Translations under genes and position numbers: made by a program
NCBI RefSeq assembly: GCF_002910915.1
Contig: NZ_NEUF01000173.1
Location: 79,163 to 143,162 of the forward strand
Source of the DNA: Streptomyces sp. SM10
GTDB taxonomy: Bacteria > Actinomycetota > Actinomycetes > Streptomycetales > Streptomycetaceae
DNA: 64,000 nucleotides
Direction of reading: 5' to 3'
Shown: one piece after another, positions 17,150 through 26,018 of the stretch
Numbering within the stretch: position 1 is the first letter of the stretch
Layout: every line of letters starts with the position of its first letter
The notes under the pieces: model-generated
Told to the model about the DNA's origin: nothing
Database searches by the model: none
Seen by the model: only the letters and a program-made list of their open reading frames with translations

Positions 17150-17476
17150 CGTGTGTCCTCCCAGGTCGAGCGCGTGTCTGCCGGATCGTACTCGCTGACC
17201 CAGGCCACGGCGACCAGCACCCGGGGAGAGATAACCGGAACCCGTACGGCGCCCCTCCGGAACGCCGGCGCGGACCGTGCGGACCCGGGGTCCGCGCTTG
17301 GTGCGGAACCTGTCCCGGAACCTGTCCGTGAGCGAGGCCCGGGGCACATGTTCCGGAGGGGCCACGCGGAAGGATGGCGCGGAGCGACTGCGCGGGGGGA
17401 TTGCACAGCGGGTCTGCGCAGAGGGACTGGGGGCAGGGTCCGCGCAGAGGGACAGCACAGGCCGGACGCGGGCTCG
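17150..17476. other. 327-base intergenic region with short repeats
   Basis: No gene is visible here between the ROK gene and the response regulator, both on the minus strand. It holds two copies of a perfect 12-base tandem repeat CGGAACCTGTCC (17304-17315, 17316-17327), an 8-base-arm palindrome GCGGACCC-G-GGGTCCGC (17279-17295), and two direct copies of GCGCAGAGGGAC (17416-17427, 17442-17453; 26-base period). These are candidates for regulator sites upstream of the ROK gene. Confidence 0.6.
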
Positions 17477-18127
17477 TCAGCGTGGAGTCACGAACCCGGA
17501 CTCGTAGGCGGCGATCACCGCCTGCGTGCGGTCCCTGGCGCCCAACTTGGCAAGCACCGCACTGACATGTGTCTTCACGGTCTCCACCCCCACCACGAGA
17601 TCGGCGGCGATCTCCGCGTTGGACAGACCTCGCGCCATCAACCGGAGGACCGCCGCTTCTCGTTCCGTGAGCGCCGCCCGGCCCATCGCCTCCCGTGCCT
17701 CGTTCGTGCCGTACGCCGCAGCGAGCTGCCTGACCGCGGCAGGGAAGAGCAGCGACTCGCCCTCCGCCACCAGCCGCACCGCGTGAACGATCTCGGCCGG
17801 ACGGGCACGCTTGAGCAGGAACCCGTCCGCCCCGGCGCGCAGGGCTTCGTACACGTACTCGTCGTTCTCGAACGTGGTCACCACGAGGATCTTCGGCGGA
17901 TCCATGACGGTGCGCAGCACCACGCGCGTGGCCTCGATCCCGTCCATCAGCGGCATCCGCACATCCATCGCGACGACATCCGGACGCAGCTGGCGCACCA
18001 GCGGAATCACCGCGGCACCGTCGGCCGCCTCACCCACCACCTCGATGTCGGGCTGCGCTTCCAGGACCGCACGGAGCCCCGTGCGCACCAGGGGCTCGTC
18101 GTCGACCAGAAGAACGGTTACCGGCAT
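17477..18127 (-). CDS. NarL/LuxR-type response regulator
   Basis: A 216-residue response regulator. The receiver domain carries the acidic pair in LLVDDEPLVRTG, the phospho-acceptor Asp in VAMDVRMPLMDG and the conserved Lys in FLLKRARPAEI. A LuxR helix-turn-helix follows (LTEREAAVLRLMARGLSNAEIA). ATG 18127 is four bases after the stop of the histidine kinase, giving a translationally coupled operon. The likely target is the divergent ABC exporter operon or its own promoter. Confidence 0.95.
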   Translation of the reverse strand: MPVTVLLVDDEPLVRTGLRAVLEAQPDIEVVGEAADGAAVIPLVRQLRPDVVAMDVRMPLMDGIEATRVVLRTVMDPPKILVVTTFENDEYVYEALRAGADGFLLKRARPAEIVHAVRLVAEGESLLFPAAVRQLAAAYGTNEAREAMGRAALTEREAAVLRLMARGLSNAEIAADLVVGVETVKTHVSAVLAKLGARDRTQAVIAAYESGFVTPR

Positions 18128-18131
18128 CCCG

Positions 18132-19304
18132 TCAGCGTATGTGGTCCAGCGGGAGACTCGCGTGCACCCTCCACTCCCCTTCGTGCGGACCGGTCCTGGC
18201 CTTGCCGCCCATGAGGGCGGCCCGCTCCCGTATGCCACGTAGCCCACTGCCACCGCCAGGGCCGTGCGGCGATGCCGGGAACGGGTTGGTCACCTCCAGC
18301 TCCAGCCGTTCCTCCTCCACCGCGATCCTCACCCGTACGGGAACCGGGCCGGCGTGACGCAGCACGTTGGTGAGCGACTCCTGCAGAATCCGGTAGCCCT
18401 CCCGGGACACCGGGCCGGGAACCAGAGCCAGGGGCCCGGTCATCTCCACGTCGATCTTCGTACCGGAGCCGCGGGCCGATTCCAGCAGCCGATCGGCCTC
18501 GACCATGGTCGGACGTGCGCTGGAGGGGAGGTCCGGCTCACGCAGCACCCTCAGGACGCGTTCCAGATCGTCCAGCGCGTTGCGTCCCGTCTCCTCGATG
18601 GCGGCGAGTGCCCGTGCGGTGAACTCCGGGCTGCCCGCAGTCCTGGCAGCCCCTGCCTGGACCACCGCGACGGTCAGCGCGTGCCCGATCGAATCGTGAA
18701 TCTCGCGCGCGATCCGGTTGCGCTCCAGCAACTGCTCCGTGCGCTCCTCCAGAGCGGTCATCCGCTCGGTCGGTGAGGGTCCCAGCAGGCCGCGGGCGGC
18801 CGCCGTCGCCACTTCGCCGCACAGGACGACCAGCCCGAGGAGTGCCAGGACCGGCAGCGGGACGAACAACGCGCACAACCACCGCGCTTGGAGGAAGCCC
18901 GTCAGCCAGTCCAAGCTCGGTCTCGCTCCGACCGAAAAACTGACGAGGTCGTACGTCGTCGCCGACAGCCAGACGGTGACGAACCCCGCCGCGGCCGCGA
19001 GCAGCAGCCTGACCTCGAGCCAGACAACGGTTCGCCAGCGGTCGGCCCATGTGACCGACGGTGCGGCGGAGATCGACGCGTCCGCCCGTCCGCGTTCTCC
19101 GGGCGTGAGGAGAAGCTGCGCCTGCACCCCTTCGGCGAGACGGATCGCCGGCAGCAGCCCGACCGGAACCGCGAAGACGCAGGGCATCCATGGAGTGTCG
19201 ACGGAGATGAACATCCACAGGCTGACGACGGTGGACGGGATCAGGAGGTGCAGCCAGCGGCTGTAGGTGACGGGAGCGGCCAGCGGTCGGAGAAGGTGGC
19301 GCAT
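18132..19304 (-). CDS. Sensor histidine kinase (HisKA_3 type)
   Basis: A 390-residue membrane kinase. The N-terminal half holds about four hydrophobic segments (residues 15-35, 38-58, 100-125, 145-170), then the dimerisation helix with phospho-acceptor His in IAREIHDSIGHALTVAV. The HATPase_c domain shows the N-box ILQESLTNVLRHAG and G-box GSGLRGIRERAALMGG. There is no large extracytoplasmic domain, so it may sense membrane or transporter state. ATG 19304 is preferred over an upstream start. It forms an operon with the response regulator. Confidence 0.92.
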   Translation of the reverse strand: MRHLLRPLAAPVTYSRWLHLLIPSTVVSLWMFISVDTPWMPCVFAVPVGLLPAIRLAEGVQAQLLLTPGERGRADASISAAPSVTWADRWRTVVWLEVRLLLAAAAGFVTVWLSATTYDLVSFSVGARPSLDWLTGFLQARWLCALFVPLPVLALLGLVVLCGEVATAAARGLLGPSPTERMTALEERTEQLLERNRIAREIHDSIGHALTVAVVQAGAARTAGSPEFTARALAAIEETGRNALDDLERVLRVLREPDLPSSARPTMVEADRLLESARGSGTKIDVEMTGPLALVPGPVSREGYRILQESLTNVLRHAGPVPVRVRIAVEEERLELEVTNPFPASPHGPGGGSGLRGIRERAALMGGKARTGPHEGEWRVHASLPLDHIR

Positions 19305-19411
19305 GTCGCCATCGTGCCAGCGCCGGGCGGAGGGCGGCTCCCCCGAGCGAGGGAGATGATCCACCCTCGCGAGGGAGGCGGCAGACCGGGGCCGCGAGCC
19401 AGGCTCGACAC

Positions 19412-20347
19412 ATGACCAGCATCGACGTGCACGAACTCACCAAGGACTACGGGGCCACCCGCGCCGTGGACAGGCTCTCGTTCAGCGTGGGACCAGGACG
19501 GGTGACAGGGTTCCTCGGCCCCAACGGAGCGGGCAAGTCCACCACCATGCGGCTCATTCTCGGCCTCGACCGGCCCACGTCCGGCACTGCCACCATCGGA
19601 GGGCGGCCGTACGCCGCGCTCGGGAATCCGCTGGGTCGGGTGGGCGCTCTGCTCGACGCCCAGGCAGCTCACGGTTCCCGCACCGCACGCAGCCACTTGC
19701 TCGTTCTCGCCGCGAGCAACGGCATAGCCGCCGGCAGGGTCGAGAAGGTCCTCGAGGAGACCGGGCTGGCAGCGGTCGGAGGACGGCGGATCAAGACGTT
19801 CTCACTGGGCATGCGGCAACGGCTCGGTATCGCGGCGGCACTGCTGGGTGAGCCGGACGTGGTGATGCTGGACGAACCGTCGAACGGGCTGGATCCGGAA
19901 GGGATCGTATGGATCCGTGAGCTGATGCGCGGCATGGCTCGTGAGGGCCGCACCGTCCTGGTCTCCAGCCACCTGATGAACGAGACCTCTTCCTTCGCCG
20001 ACCACCTGATCGTCCTCGGACGGGGCCGGCTGCTCGCTGACCTGCCGATGCGGGAGTTCCTCGACTCTCGCAGCCGGCCAGGGGCCCGGGTCCGTACCAG
20101 CGAGGCGTCCCGGCTCCGCGACGCCCTGATCCGCAAGCGGTACGCGCCCGTGCAGAGTGACGACGGGTCCTGGACGATCGCGGGGGCCACGGCGGAGGAG
20201 GTCGGCCTGGTGGCCGCAGCCGAAGCCGTCCCTCTTCTCGAACTCAGCGATGTGCAGCCGACCTTGGAAGAGGCCTATCTCGGCCTCACCGCGGACGCAT
20301 CGGAATGTGCCAGTGCGGTGTCCCCCGCCGCACGACAGGAGGTCTGA
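19412..20347 (+). CDS. ABC transporter ATP-binding protein
   Basis: A 311-residue ATPase of the BcrA/DrrA export class. Seen: Walker A FLGPNGAGKSTTMR, a signature degenerate for LSGGQ but typical of this class (FSLGMRQRLGIAAAL), Walker B VVMLDEPSNGLDPEG and H-loop LVSSHLMNE. The C-terminal extension (residues about 220-300) is a regulatory domain of the class. It is followed five bases later by its permease and divergent from the two-component system, a layout seen for drug or peptide stress exporters. Confidence 0.93.
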   Translation: MTSIDVHELTKDYGATRAVDRLSFSVGPGRVTGFLGPNGAGKSTTMRLILGLDRPTSGTATIGGRPYAALGNPLGRVGALLDAQAAHGSRTARSHLLVLAASNGIAAGRVEKVLEETGLAAVGGRRIKTFSLGMRQRLGIAAALLGEPDVVMLDEPSNGLDPEGIVWIRELMRGMAREGRTVLVSSHLMNETSSFADHLIVLGRGRLLADLPMREFLDSRSRPGARVRTSEASRLRDALIRKRYAPVQSDDGSWTIAGATAEEVGLVAAAEAVPLLELSDVQPTLEEAYLGLTADASECASAVSPAARQEV

Positions 20348-20352
20348 TCATC

Positions 20353-21096
20353 GTGAGCATGTCGATGGCTTCGGTACTGCACTCCGAATGGATCAAGATC
20401 AGGTCGGTGCGGTCCGTCCTGGGGGCACTCATCGCGGTATTCGCCGTCACACTGGTCGTCACGGTGCTGGTCTTCGCCACCGTGGGACAGGCAGAGGCGG
20501 ACCGCGTCGGCTACGAGCCGCTCTACTCCGCCTTCTACGCAATGAACTTCGCCCAGATCGCAGCCATCGGATTCGGGGCCACCGCGCTGTCCTCGGAGTT
20601 CCTGAACGGTGCATTGCGCACGTCGCTCTCGGCCGTTCCGCGACGAGGCTTGTTCTACGGGGCCAAGATGGTGGTCATCGCAGGACTTGCCCTCGCCGTC
20701 GGGCTGGTCACCAGTTTCGCCGCGTTTCTCGTGGGACAGAGTTTCATGGGCGACCGTGCGACAGGGCTGGGGGACCCCGGATCCCTCCGCGCCGTGTTCG
20801 GCGGTGGTGTCTACCTCGCGCTCATGGCGCTGTTCGCCGCGGGCTTGACGACCGTGCTCCGCAGCGCCGTCGCGGTGCTCGGTCTGCTGATCCCCTTCAT
20901 ACTGCTCGTCTCCTTCGTGGTCGGAGACATCGCGGGAGACCTGGCCCGCTATCTTCCCTCCCAGGCGGGCCAGTTGGTGCTCCACCAGGATCCGGAAGGG
21001 CCCCTTGGCCCCTGGACAGGGCTGGCGGTGACCGGTGGGTGGGCCGGGATATCACTGTTCGCGGGCTGGTGGAGCCTTCGGAGGCGGGACGCCTGA
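20353..21096 (+). CDS. ABC transporter permease
   Basis: A 247-residue ABC-2-type membrane subunit with about six hydrophobic segments: an N-terminal anchor after SEWIKIRSVRS, then segments near residues 55-75, 100-120, 140-165, 170-190 and 215-235. GTG 20353 is chosen because AGGAGG lies about nine bases upstream, within the end of the ATPase gene; an in-frame ATG at 20359 is the alternative. Substrate unknown. Confidence 0.9.
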   Translation: MSMSMASVLHSEWIKIRSVRSVLGALIAVFAVTLVVTVLVFATVGQAEADRVGYEPLYSAFYAMNFAQIAAIGFGATALSSEFLNGALRTSLSAVPRRGLFYGAKMVVIAGLALAVGLVTSFAAFLVGQSFMGDRATGLGDPGSLRAVFGGGVYLALMALFAAGLTTVLRSAVAVLGLLIPFILLVSFVVGDIAGDLARYLPSQAGQLVLHQDPEGPLGPWTGLAVTGGWAGISLFAGWWSLRRRDA

Positions 21097-21233
21097 GTCG
21101 TGTGTGGTGGGACGGTCGTCGCGGCTCGGCCACCGTCCCCCTCTCCCTCCGGAACAGGCTTTCGGATATCCGGGATTGGCTGGGGGCGGCTCGACGGAGG
21201 CCATGTGTCAGTGCGGGGCGGTTTACTGACGGT

Positions 21234-21671
21234 ATGACCACCGCACATCACCTCCGGCTCATCGACGGGATGCGTGCCAGCGAATTCCCCTCGGAGCGCG
21301 TGCCGTCGGGCTCGGGAATCAGCGGACCTGGCTACCACACGACGTTCCTTCGCGGGGAGTACGACCACGGTGACGGCGACCGGGCAGACCTTCTCGAGCT
21401 CCGGGCACAGTGCCTCGCGGAACACGATGCACTGCTCGCGCTCCTCACTCTGCGCTGGGGCGAGCCACAGATGGTCAGCCTGTGGAGCGCGCAGGAGCGG
21501 ATGATGGCGGGGGAGGTGATAGCCGAGCCCTGGGCCGAGCCCGCCGCGAGCTGTGAGCATCTTCTGCTGTGGAGGGCGGACAGCCTGTGGATCGCTGTCG
21601 TGCTCTACCTGGAGGACGACGGACCGGGCTGCGAGTTGGGCGTCCTGGTCACGGTGATCGATCCTCCCTGA
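21234..21671 (+). CDS. Hypothetical protein
   Basis: A 145-residue soluble acidic protein starting MTTAHHLRLIDGMRASEFPS. I do not recognise a family. It is predicted alpha/beta, with LLWRADSLWIAVVLYLEDDG near the end and no signal peptide or membrane segment. Codon use (high G/C in third positions) supports it being real. Its stop codon overlaps the first unit of the GAGCC repeat tract. Confidence 0.65.
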   Translation: MTTAHHLRLIDGMRASEFPSERVPSGSGISGPGYHTTFLRGEYDHGDGDRADLLELRAQCLAEHDALLALLTLRWGEPQMVSLWSAQERMMAGEVIAEPWAEPAASCEHLLLWRADSLWIAVVLYLEDDGPGCELGVLVTVIDPP

Positions 21672-21712
21672 GCCGAGCCGAGCCGAGCCGAGCCGAGCCG
21701 AGCCGAGCCGAG
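21670..21712. repeat. GAGCC pentanucleotide tandem repeat, about 8.6 copies
   Basis: Eight full GAGCC units run from 21670 to 21709, followed by a partial unit to 21712. The array begins in the stop codon of the hypothetical gene. A unit of five bases would shift the frame if copies changed, but the gene has already ended, so any effect would be on mRNA structure or 3' processing. Confidence 0.95.
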
Positions 21713-21995
21713 GCAGGCGGCCGCGCGCCGCCCCACCTGGCCGCGCAACCGGCCCGCCCCACCTGCCCGCGTAAACGGTCCACCCCGCCGGTCCGCCACC
21801 GCCGCCCTGCGGAACCGGCCCGCCCCGCGCAACCGGCCCGCAGCACGTTGGGTATGGCCTCGGGACGACAGGACACCCGCAGTTCGATGCCGACCTACCG
21901 CCGCACCTTCGGCTCGTACCGGCCGAGTGGGCCGACTCCATGCACCTGCCGGGTGGGCCGACCGTACGCACCACCGGGTGAGCCGACCCCACGGG
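21713..21995. other. GC-rich imperfect-repeat spacer
   Basis: This spacer sits between convergent genes and has no credible gene. It contains several degenerate copies of an AACCGGCCCGCC-like motif (about 21748-21842) and of GGGTGGGCCGAC/GGGTGAGCCGAC (about 21926-21985). It looks like slippage-expanded, low-complexity DNA. Confidence 0.6.
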
Positions 21996-22544
21996 CTAAG
22001 CGCGGGTGCCCCGACGGACCGCTGTCAACAGACGGGCGTACTCCTCCGCCATGGCGGTCACGGTCCAATGGGCGTTCAGACCGCTCGGGTTGGGCAGTGC
22101 CCAGACTCGGGCGCCGCCGATCGTCCGCTCCTGGGGGCCGATCCGGGCGCCACGTTCCCCGAAGGCCGTGCGGTACGCGGTGACACCGACGACCGCCAGC
22201 CACTGTGGGCCCAGCCCCTCCACCTTGGCCGACAGCAATCGTCCGCCCTCACGGAATTCCTCCGCGCTGAGCTCGTCGGCCCGTGCCGTGGCCCTGGCGA
22301 CCACATTGGTGATGCCGAGACCGTATCGGGGAAGAAGGCCCTGCTCCGACGGCTTCAGCTGTCGTGGCGTGAAGCCCGACAGGTGCAGAACCGGCCAGAA
22401 CCGGTTGCCGGGATGGGCGAAGTGATGCCCGGTGGCGGCCGACATGAGGCTCGGGTTGATGCCGCAGAACAGGACACGCAGACCGCCCGCGACCACGTCG
22501 GGGACGAGGCGGTCGCGGGCGGCCCGGACTTCTTCGGGAGTCAT
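21996..22544 (-). CDS. mug: G/U mismatch-specific DNA glycosylase
   Basis: A 182-residue Mug/TDG-family enzyme that excises uracil and other damaged pyrimidines opposite guanine. Motif A GINPSLMSAATGHHFAHPGN contains the catalytic-site Asn, and motif B is NPSGLNAHWTV. The length is normal. It follows purB by 19 bases on the same strand and may be co-transcribed with it. Confidence 0.93.
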   Translation of the reverse strand: MTPEEVRAARDRLVPDVVAGGLRVLFCGINPSLMSAATGHHFAHPGNRFWPVLHLSGFTPRQLKPSEQGLLPRYGLGITNVVARATARADELSAEEFREGGRLLSAKVEGLGPQWLAVVGVTAYRTAFGERGARIGPQERTIGGARVWALPNPSGLNAHWTVTAMAEEYARLLTAVRRGTRA

Positions 22545-22563
22545 CCGTGTGCGGATCCGGATG

Positions 22564-24006
22564 TCAGAGGATCGAGCCGGGTGCGTATGCGGCGGCCTCC
22601 GGGTGCTGCTTGGTGATCTCCTCGATCCGGGACACCAGAGCGGCGACCTGGTCGCCGGCCGCGCCGGTGAACGAGAGCTTGTCCGCCATCAGGGCATCGA
22701 GCTGTCCGCGGTCCAGCGGGATCCGCTCGTCGGCGGCCAGCTTGTCCAGCAGCTCGTTGCGTTCGGCGCCCTGCTCCCGCATGGCGAGAGCCGAGGCGAC
22801 CGCGTTCTCCTTGATGGCCTCGTGGGCGACCTCGCGGCCGACCCCGGCACGCACAGCGCCCATCAGCACCTTGGTCGTGGCGAGGAAGGGCAAGTAGCGG
22901 TCCAGCTCGCGCGCCACGACTGCAGGGAACGCCCCGAACTCGTCGAGCACGGTGAGGAACGTCTCCAGCAGCCCGTCGAACGCGAAGAAGGCGTCCGGCA
23001 GCGCGACCCGGCGGACCACGGAGCAGGACACGTCGCCCTCGTTCCACTGGTCACCCGACAGCTCACCCGTCATCGACGCGTAGCCGCGCAGGACCACCAT
23101 GAGGCCGTTGACCCGCTCGCACGAGCGGGTGTTCATCTTGTGCGGCATCGCCGACGAGCCGACCTGGCCCGGCTTGAACCCCTCCGTCACCAACTCGTGG
23201 CCCGCCATCAGCCGGACGGTCTTGGCGACCGACGAAGGGGAGGCCGCCAGCTGCACCAGCGCGGTCACCACGTCATAGTCGAGGGAGCGGGGGTAGACCT
23301 GGCCGACAGAGGTGAATGCGTGTGCGAAGCCGAGGTGCCCGGCGATGCGCTGCTCCAGGTCGGCGAGCTTGCCCGCGTCGCCGCCGAGCAGGTCCAGCAT
23401 GTCCTGCGCCGTGCCGACAGGTCCCTTGATGCCGCGCAGCGGGTAACGGCCCAGCAGGTCCTCCAGCCGGCCGTAGGCCACCAACAGCTCGTCGGCGGCG
23501 GTGGCGAAGCGCTTGCCCAGCGTCGTCGCCTGCGCGGCGACGTTGTGGGAACGGCCCGCGATGACCAGTTCGGCGTACTCCGCCGAGAGCTTGCCCAGCC
23601 GCGCCAGCACGGCCACCGTGCGGTCCCGCATCAGCTCCAGCGAGAGCCGGATCTGCAGCTGCTCGACGTTCTCCGTGAGGTCCCGGGACGTCATGCCCTT
23701 GTGGACCTGCTCGTGGCCGGCGAGAGCGTTGAACTCCTCGATCCGGGCCTTCACGTCGTGCCGGGTGACCTTCTCGCGCTCGGCGATCGAGGCGAGGTCG
23801 ACCTGGTCGATCACGCGCTGGTAGTCCTCCAGCGCCGCGTCCGGTACCTCGATCCCGAGGTCCTTCTGAGCGCGCAGCACCGCCAGCCAGAGCTGACGTT
23901 CCAGCTTCACCTTCTGCTCGGGGGACCAGAGGACGGCCAACTCCGTAGAGGCATAGCGGCCGGCCAGGACATTGGGGATGCGAGGCTTCGCAGACACAGC
24001 AGTCAC
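22564..24006 (-). CDS. purB: Adenylosuccinate lyase
   Basis: A 480-residue fumarase/aspartase-superfamily enzyme that cleaves SAICAR and adenylosuccinate in purine synthesis. Signature GSSAMPHKMNTRSCERV is intact; other conserved elements are GRSHNVAAQATTLGKR and GPVGTAQDMLDLLG. GTG 24006 (VTAVSAKPRIPNVLAG) gives the expected length; an in-frame GTG three codons later is the alternative. Confidence 0.96.
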   Translation of the reverse strand: MTAVSAKPRIPNVLAGRYASTELAVLWSPEQKVKLERQLWLAVLRAQKDLGIEVPDAALEDYQRVIDQVDLASIAEREKVTRHDVKARIEEFNALAGHEQVHKGMTSRDLTENVEQLQIRLSLELMRDRTVAVLARLGKLSAEYAELVIAGRSHNVAAQATTLGKRFATAADELLVAYGRLEDLLGRYPLRGIKGPVGTAQDMLDLLGGDAGKLADLEQRIAGHLGFAHAFTSVGQVYPRSLDYDVVTALVQLAASPSSVAKTVRLMAGHELVTEGFKPGQVGSSAMPHKMNTRSCERVNGLMVVLRGYASMTGELSGDQWNEGDVSCSVVRRVALPDAFFAFDGLLETFLTVLDEFGAFPAVVARELDRYLPFLATTKVLMGAVRAGVGREVAHEAIKENAVASALAMREQGAERNELLDKLAADERIPLDRGQLDALMADKLSFTGAAGDQVAALVSRIEEITKQHPEAAAYAPGSIL

Positions 24007-24112
24007 GTGTCCTGATTCTACTGGCGGTTTCTGCAGGTCCGCGCCGCGGGCTGGTATGTGGATTCCTACGAAGCCGGCGGACGCCGTCCTCGCCGGCCAC
24101 TTCCCGTGGAAG

Positions 24113-24994
24113 CTACCGTTTCGCGCCCACGAAGCCCCACTGGTCGACCGGCTCACCGGACACCGGCTCCTCGGGGCGCCACAGGCTGATCGACCCGAAC
24201 CCGGGCTCGACGAGGTCGAGCCCGTCCGCGAAAGAGCGCACGACCTCCAGGGACCGCGATACGTAGGGCATGGCACCGCCGTCCGCGTACTCGTCGGATG
24301 CCGCCCGTGTCTCGTCGGTCTCGATGGTGTCGCACAGCATCAGGAAGCTTCCGGCGGGGACCGTGTCGAGATAGGAGCGCAGGAGGGCGGCCGCCTCACC
24401 CGAGTCCGCGACGTGTCCGAGGGTGGAGAGCAGCATCAGTGCCACCGGCTGTTGCAGGTCCAGGGTCCTGGCGGCTTCGCGAAGTACCGTCCCGGCGTCC
24501 CGAAGGTCCGCGTGCACATGGTCCGTGGCCCCCTCGGGGGAGCTGGTGAGCAGAGCCCGGGCGTGGGCCAGCACGATCGGGTCATGGTCCACGTACGCGA
24601 CGCGGGCAGCGGGGGTGACCTCCTGCGCGATCTCGTGGGTCGAGTCGGCGGTGGGCAGTCCGGCCCCGAGATCCAGGAACTGCCGTATCCCCGCCTCTCC
24701 GGCCAGGTGGCGCACCGCCCTGGCCTGGAACCGGCGGGAGGCGCGGGCGATGTCGATGACCTGCGGGTAGAGCTCCGCCATCGTCGAGCCCAGGCGGCGG
24801 TCCGCCTCGTAGTTGTCCTCGCCGCCCAGCCAGTAGTTCCAGACACGTGCGGAGTGGGGCGTGGCCGTGTCGATCAGGTCAGTCCGTGTCTCCTGTTCGT
24901 CGCTCGTGGACCCTCCCCTCCGGTGCCCAGGACACCCCTGCGCGGTGAGGACCCATGCTGGCCGACCAGCTACACGCGGAACAGCGGGAACCAA
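24113..24994 (-). CDS. SAM-dependent methyltransferase, DUF574 family
   Basis: An actinobacterial Methyltransf_19 protein. Family hallmarks are IDTATPHSARVWNYWLGG, the SAM-binding FLDLGAGLPTADSTHE and YVDHDPIVLAHARALL. Substrates of the family are unknown. The start is problematic: the only standard start in frame is a TTG at 24994, giving 293 residues, whereas homologues begin right where an ACG codon (24905-24907) lies behind a strong GGAGGGGAGGG. A start at ACG would give about 264 residues and a normal N-terminus. One substitution may have removed the ATG. Confidence 0.85.
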   Translation of the reverse strand: MVPAVPRVAGRPAWVLTAQGCPGHRRGGSTSDEQETRTDLIDTATPHSARVWNYWLGGEDNYEADRRLGSTMAELYPQVIDIARASRRFQARAVRHLAGEAGIRQFLDLGAGLPTADSTHEIAQEVTPAARVAYVDHDPIVLAHARALLTSSPEGATDHVHADLRDAGTVLREAARTLDLQQPVALMLLSTLGHVADSGEAAALLRSYLDTVPAGSFLMLCDTIETDETRAASDEYADGGAMPYVSRSLEVVRSFADGLDLVEPGFGSISLWRPEEPVSGEPVDQWGFVGAKR

Positions 24995-25033
24995 GCCAAT
25001 CCGGCCGAAAGTCTTCGTAGCCCGGCGGTGCGG

Positions 25034-25870
25034 TCAGCCGTCCAGCCGGCGCCAGCCTGCCACCGGTCCGGGGGTCGTCACGTCCTCCGGGGAGATCCAG
25101 AACGCCTTTCCCAGCGCCGCGTCGAACTGTGCGCCGGCCCTGCCGTCGCCGGACGAGCGTCCGGTCAGACGCCGCCCGATCCAGGGGAACAGATGCTGAC
25201 GTGCGAACCGGACGTCGTCGATCCGCCGCTGCGCCCACCGCGCGGGCGCGGACGCGGCCATGGGGGCCTGCCAGTCGCTCTCGGCGGGCAGTCCCAGCGT
25301 CTGCCAGACCGCCTCCGCGACCCTCCGATGCCCTTCGGCCGTCAGATGCAGCCGGTCGACGTCCCACATCCGCGGATCACCCAGCGACGGCGCGCCGTAC
25401 AGGTCGGCCACCAAGGCGCCATGGCGGTCGGCCAGGTCGCCGACCAGCGCGAACAGCTCCTCCATGCGAGGCCGGAAGCGCTCCATCACCGGACCGTTCC
25501 GGCCGGGGCTGCGCATCAGCACCAAGGTCTTGCAGGACGGTGCGAGACGCTCCACCGCCTCCTCGAGCCGGCCCCGCACCATGCCCATGTCGCACTTCGG
25601 CCGCAGGGTGTCATTGAGCCCGCCGACGAGGGTGATCACATCCGGCTGCAGCGCCGCGGCGACCGCGACCTGCTCGTCCACGATCTGCCCGATGAGTTTT
25701 CCCCGTACGGCGAGATTGGCGTACCGGAAGTCGGGCGTCCGGGCCGCGAGGCGGCCGGCGAGGACGTCGGCCCAGCCGCGGTAGGTGCCGTCGGGCAGAA
25801 GATCCGACATGCCCTCGGTGAACGAGTCGCCGACCGCGACAAAGCTGGTGTAGGGAGCATTCAATTCCAT
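25034..25870 (-). CDS. SGNH/GDSL hydrolase
   Basis: A 278-residue esterase-like protein. Block I is VAVGDSFTEGM (nucleophile Ser), block III is VGGLNDTLR and block V is DRLHLTAEGHRRV (Asp/His). There is no signal peptide from ATG 25870. Members hydrolyse esters or acyl groups; the substrate is not predictable. The last 60 residues (FPWIGRRLTGRSSGDGR onward) extend past the core domain. Confidence 0.88.
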   Translation of the reverse strand: MELNAPYTSFVAVGDSFTEGMSDLLPDGTYRGWADVLAGRLAARTPDFRYANLAVRGKLIGQIVDEQVAVAAALQPDVITLVGGLNDTLRPKCDMGMVRGRLEEAVERLAPSCKTLVLMRSPGRNGPVMERFRPRMEELFALVGDLADRHGALVADLYGAPSLGDPRMWDVDRLHLTAEGHRRVAEAVWQTLGLPAESDWQAPMAASAPARWAQRRIDDVRFARQHLFPWIGRRLTGRSSGDGRAGAQFDAALGKAFWISPEDVTTPGPVAGWRRLDG

Positions 25871-26018
25871 GGCGCTGCCGATGGTACCGCGACGGGGCCG
25901 GGCGGCCGGTGTCGCCCGAGCGGCGGCGACCGGGAGCGGTGACCGCCCGGAGGACGGAAGGAGGGGTGCGGCCGCAGCCGCCCCCCTCCACACACCGGCA
26001 CCCGAGGCCGGGCCGATG

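Noticed and set aside
21713..21995. Repeat-rich spacer considered as an attachment site or mobile-element end
   Set aside because: No integrase, tRNA or target-site duplication nearby, and the repeats are degenerate.
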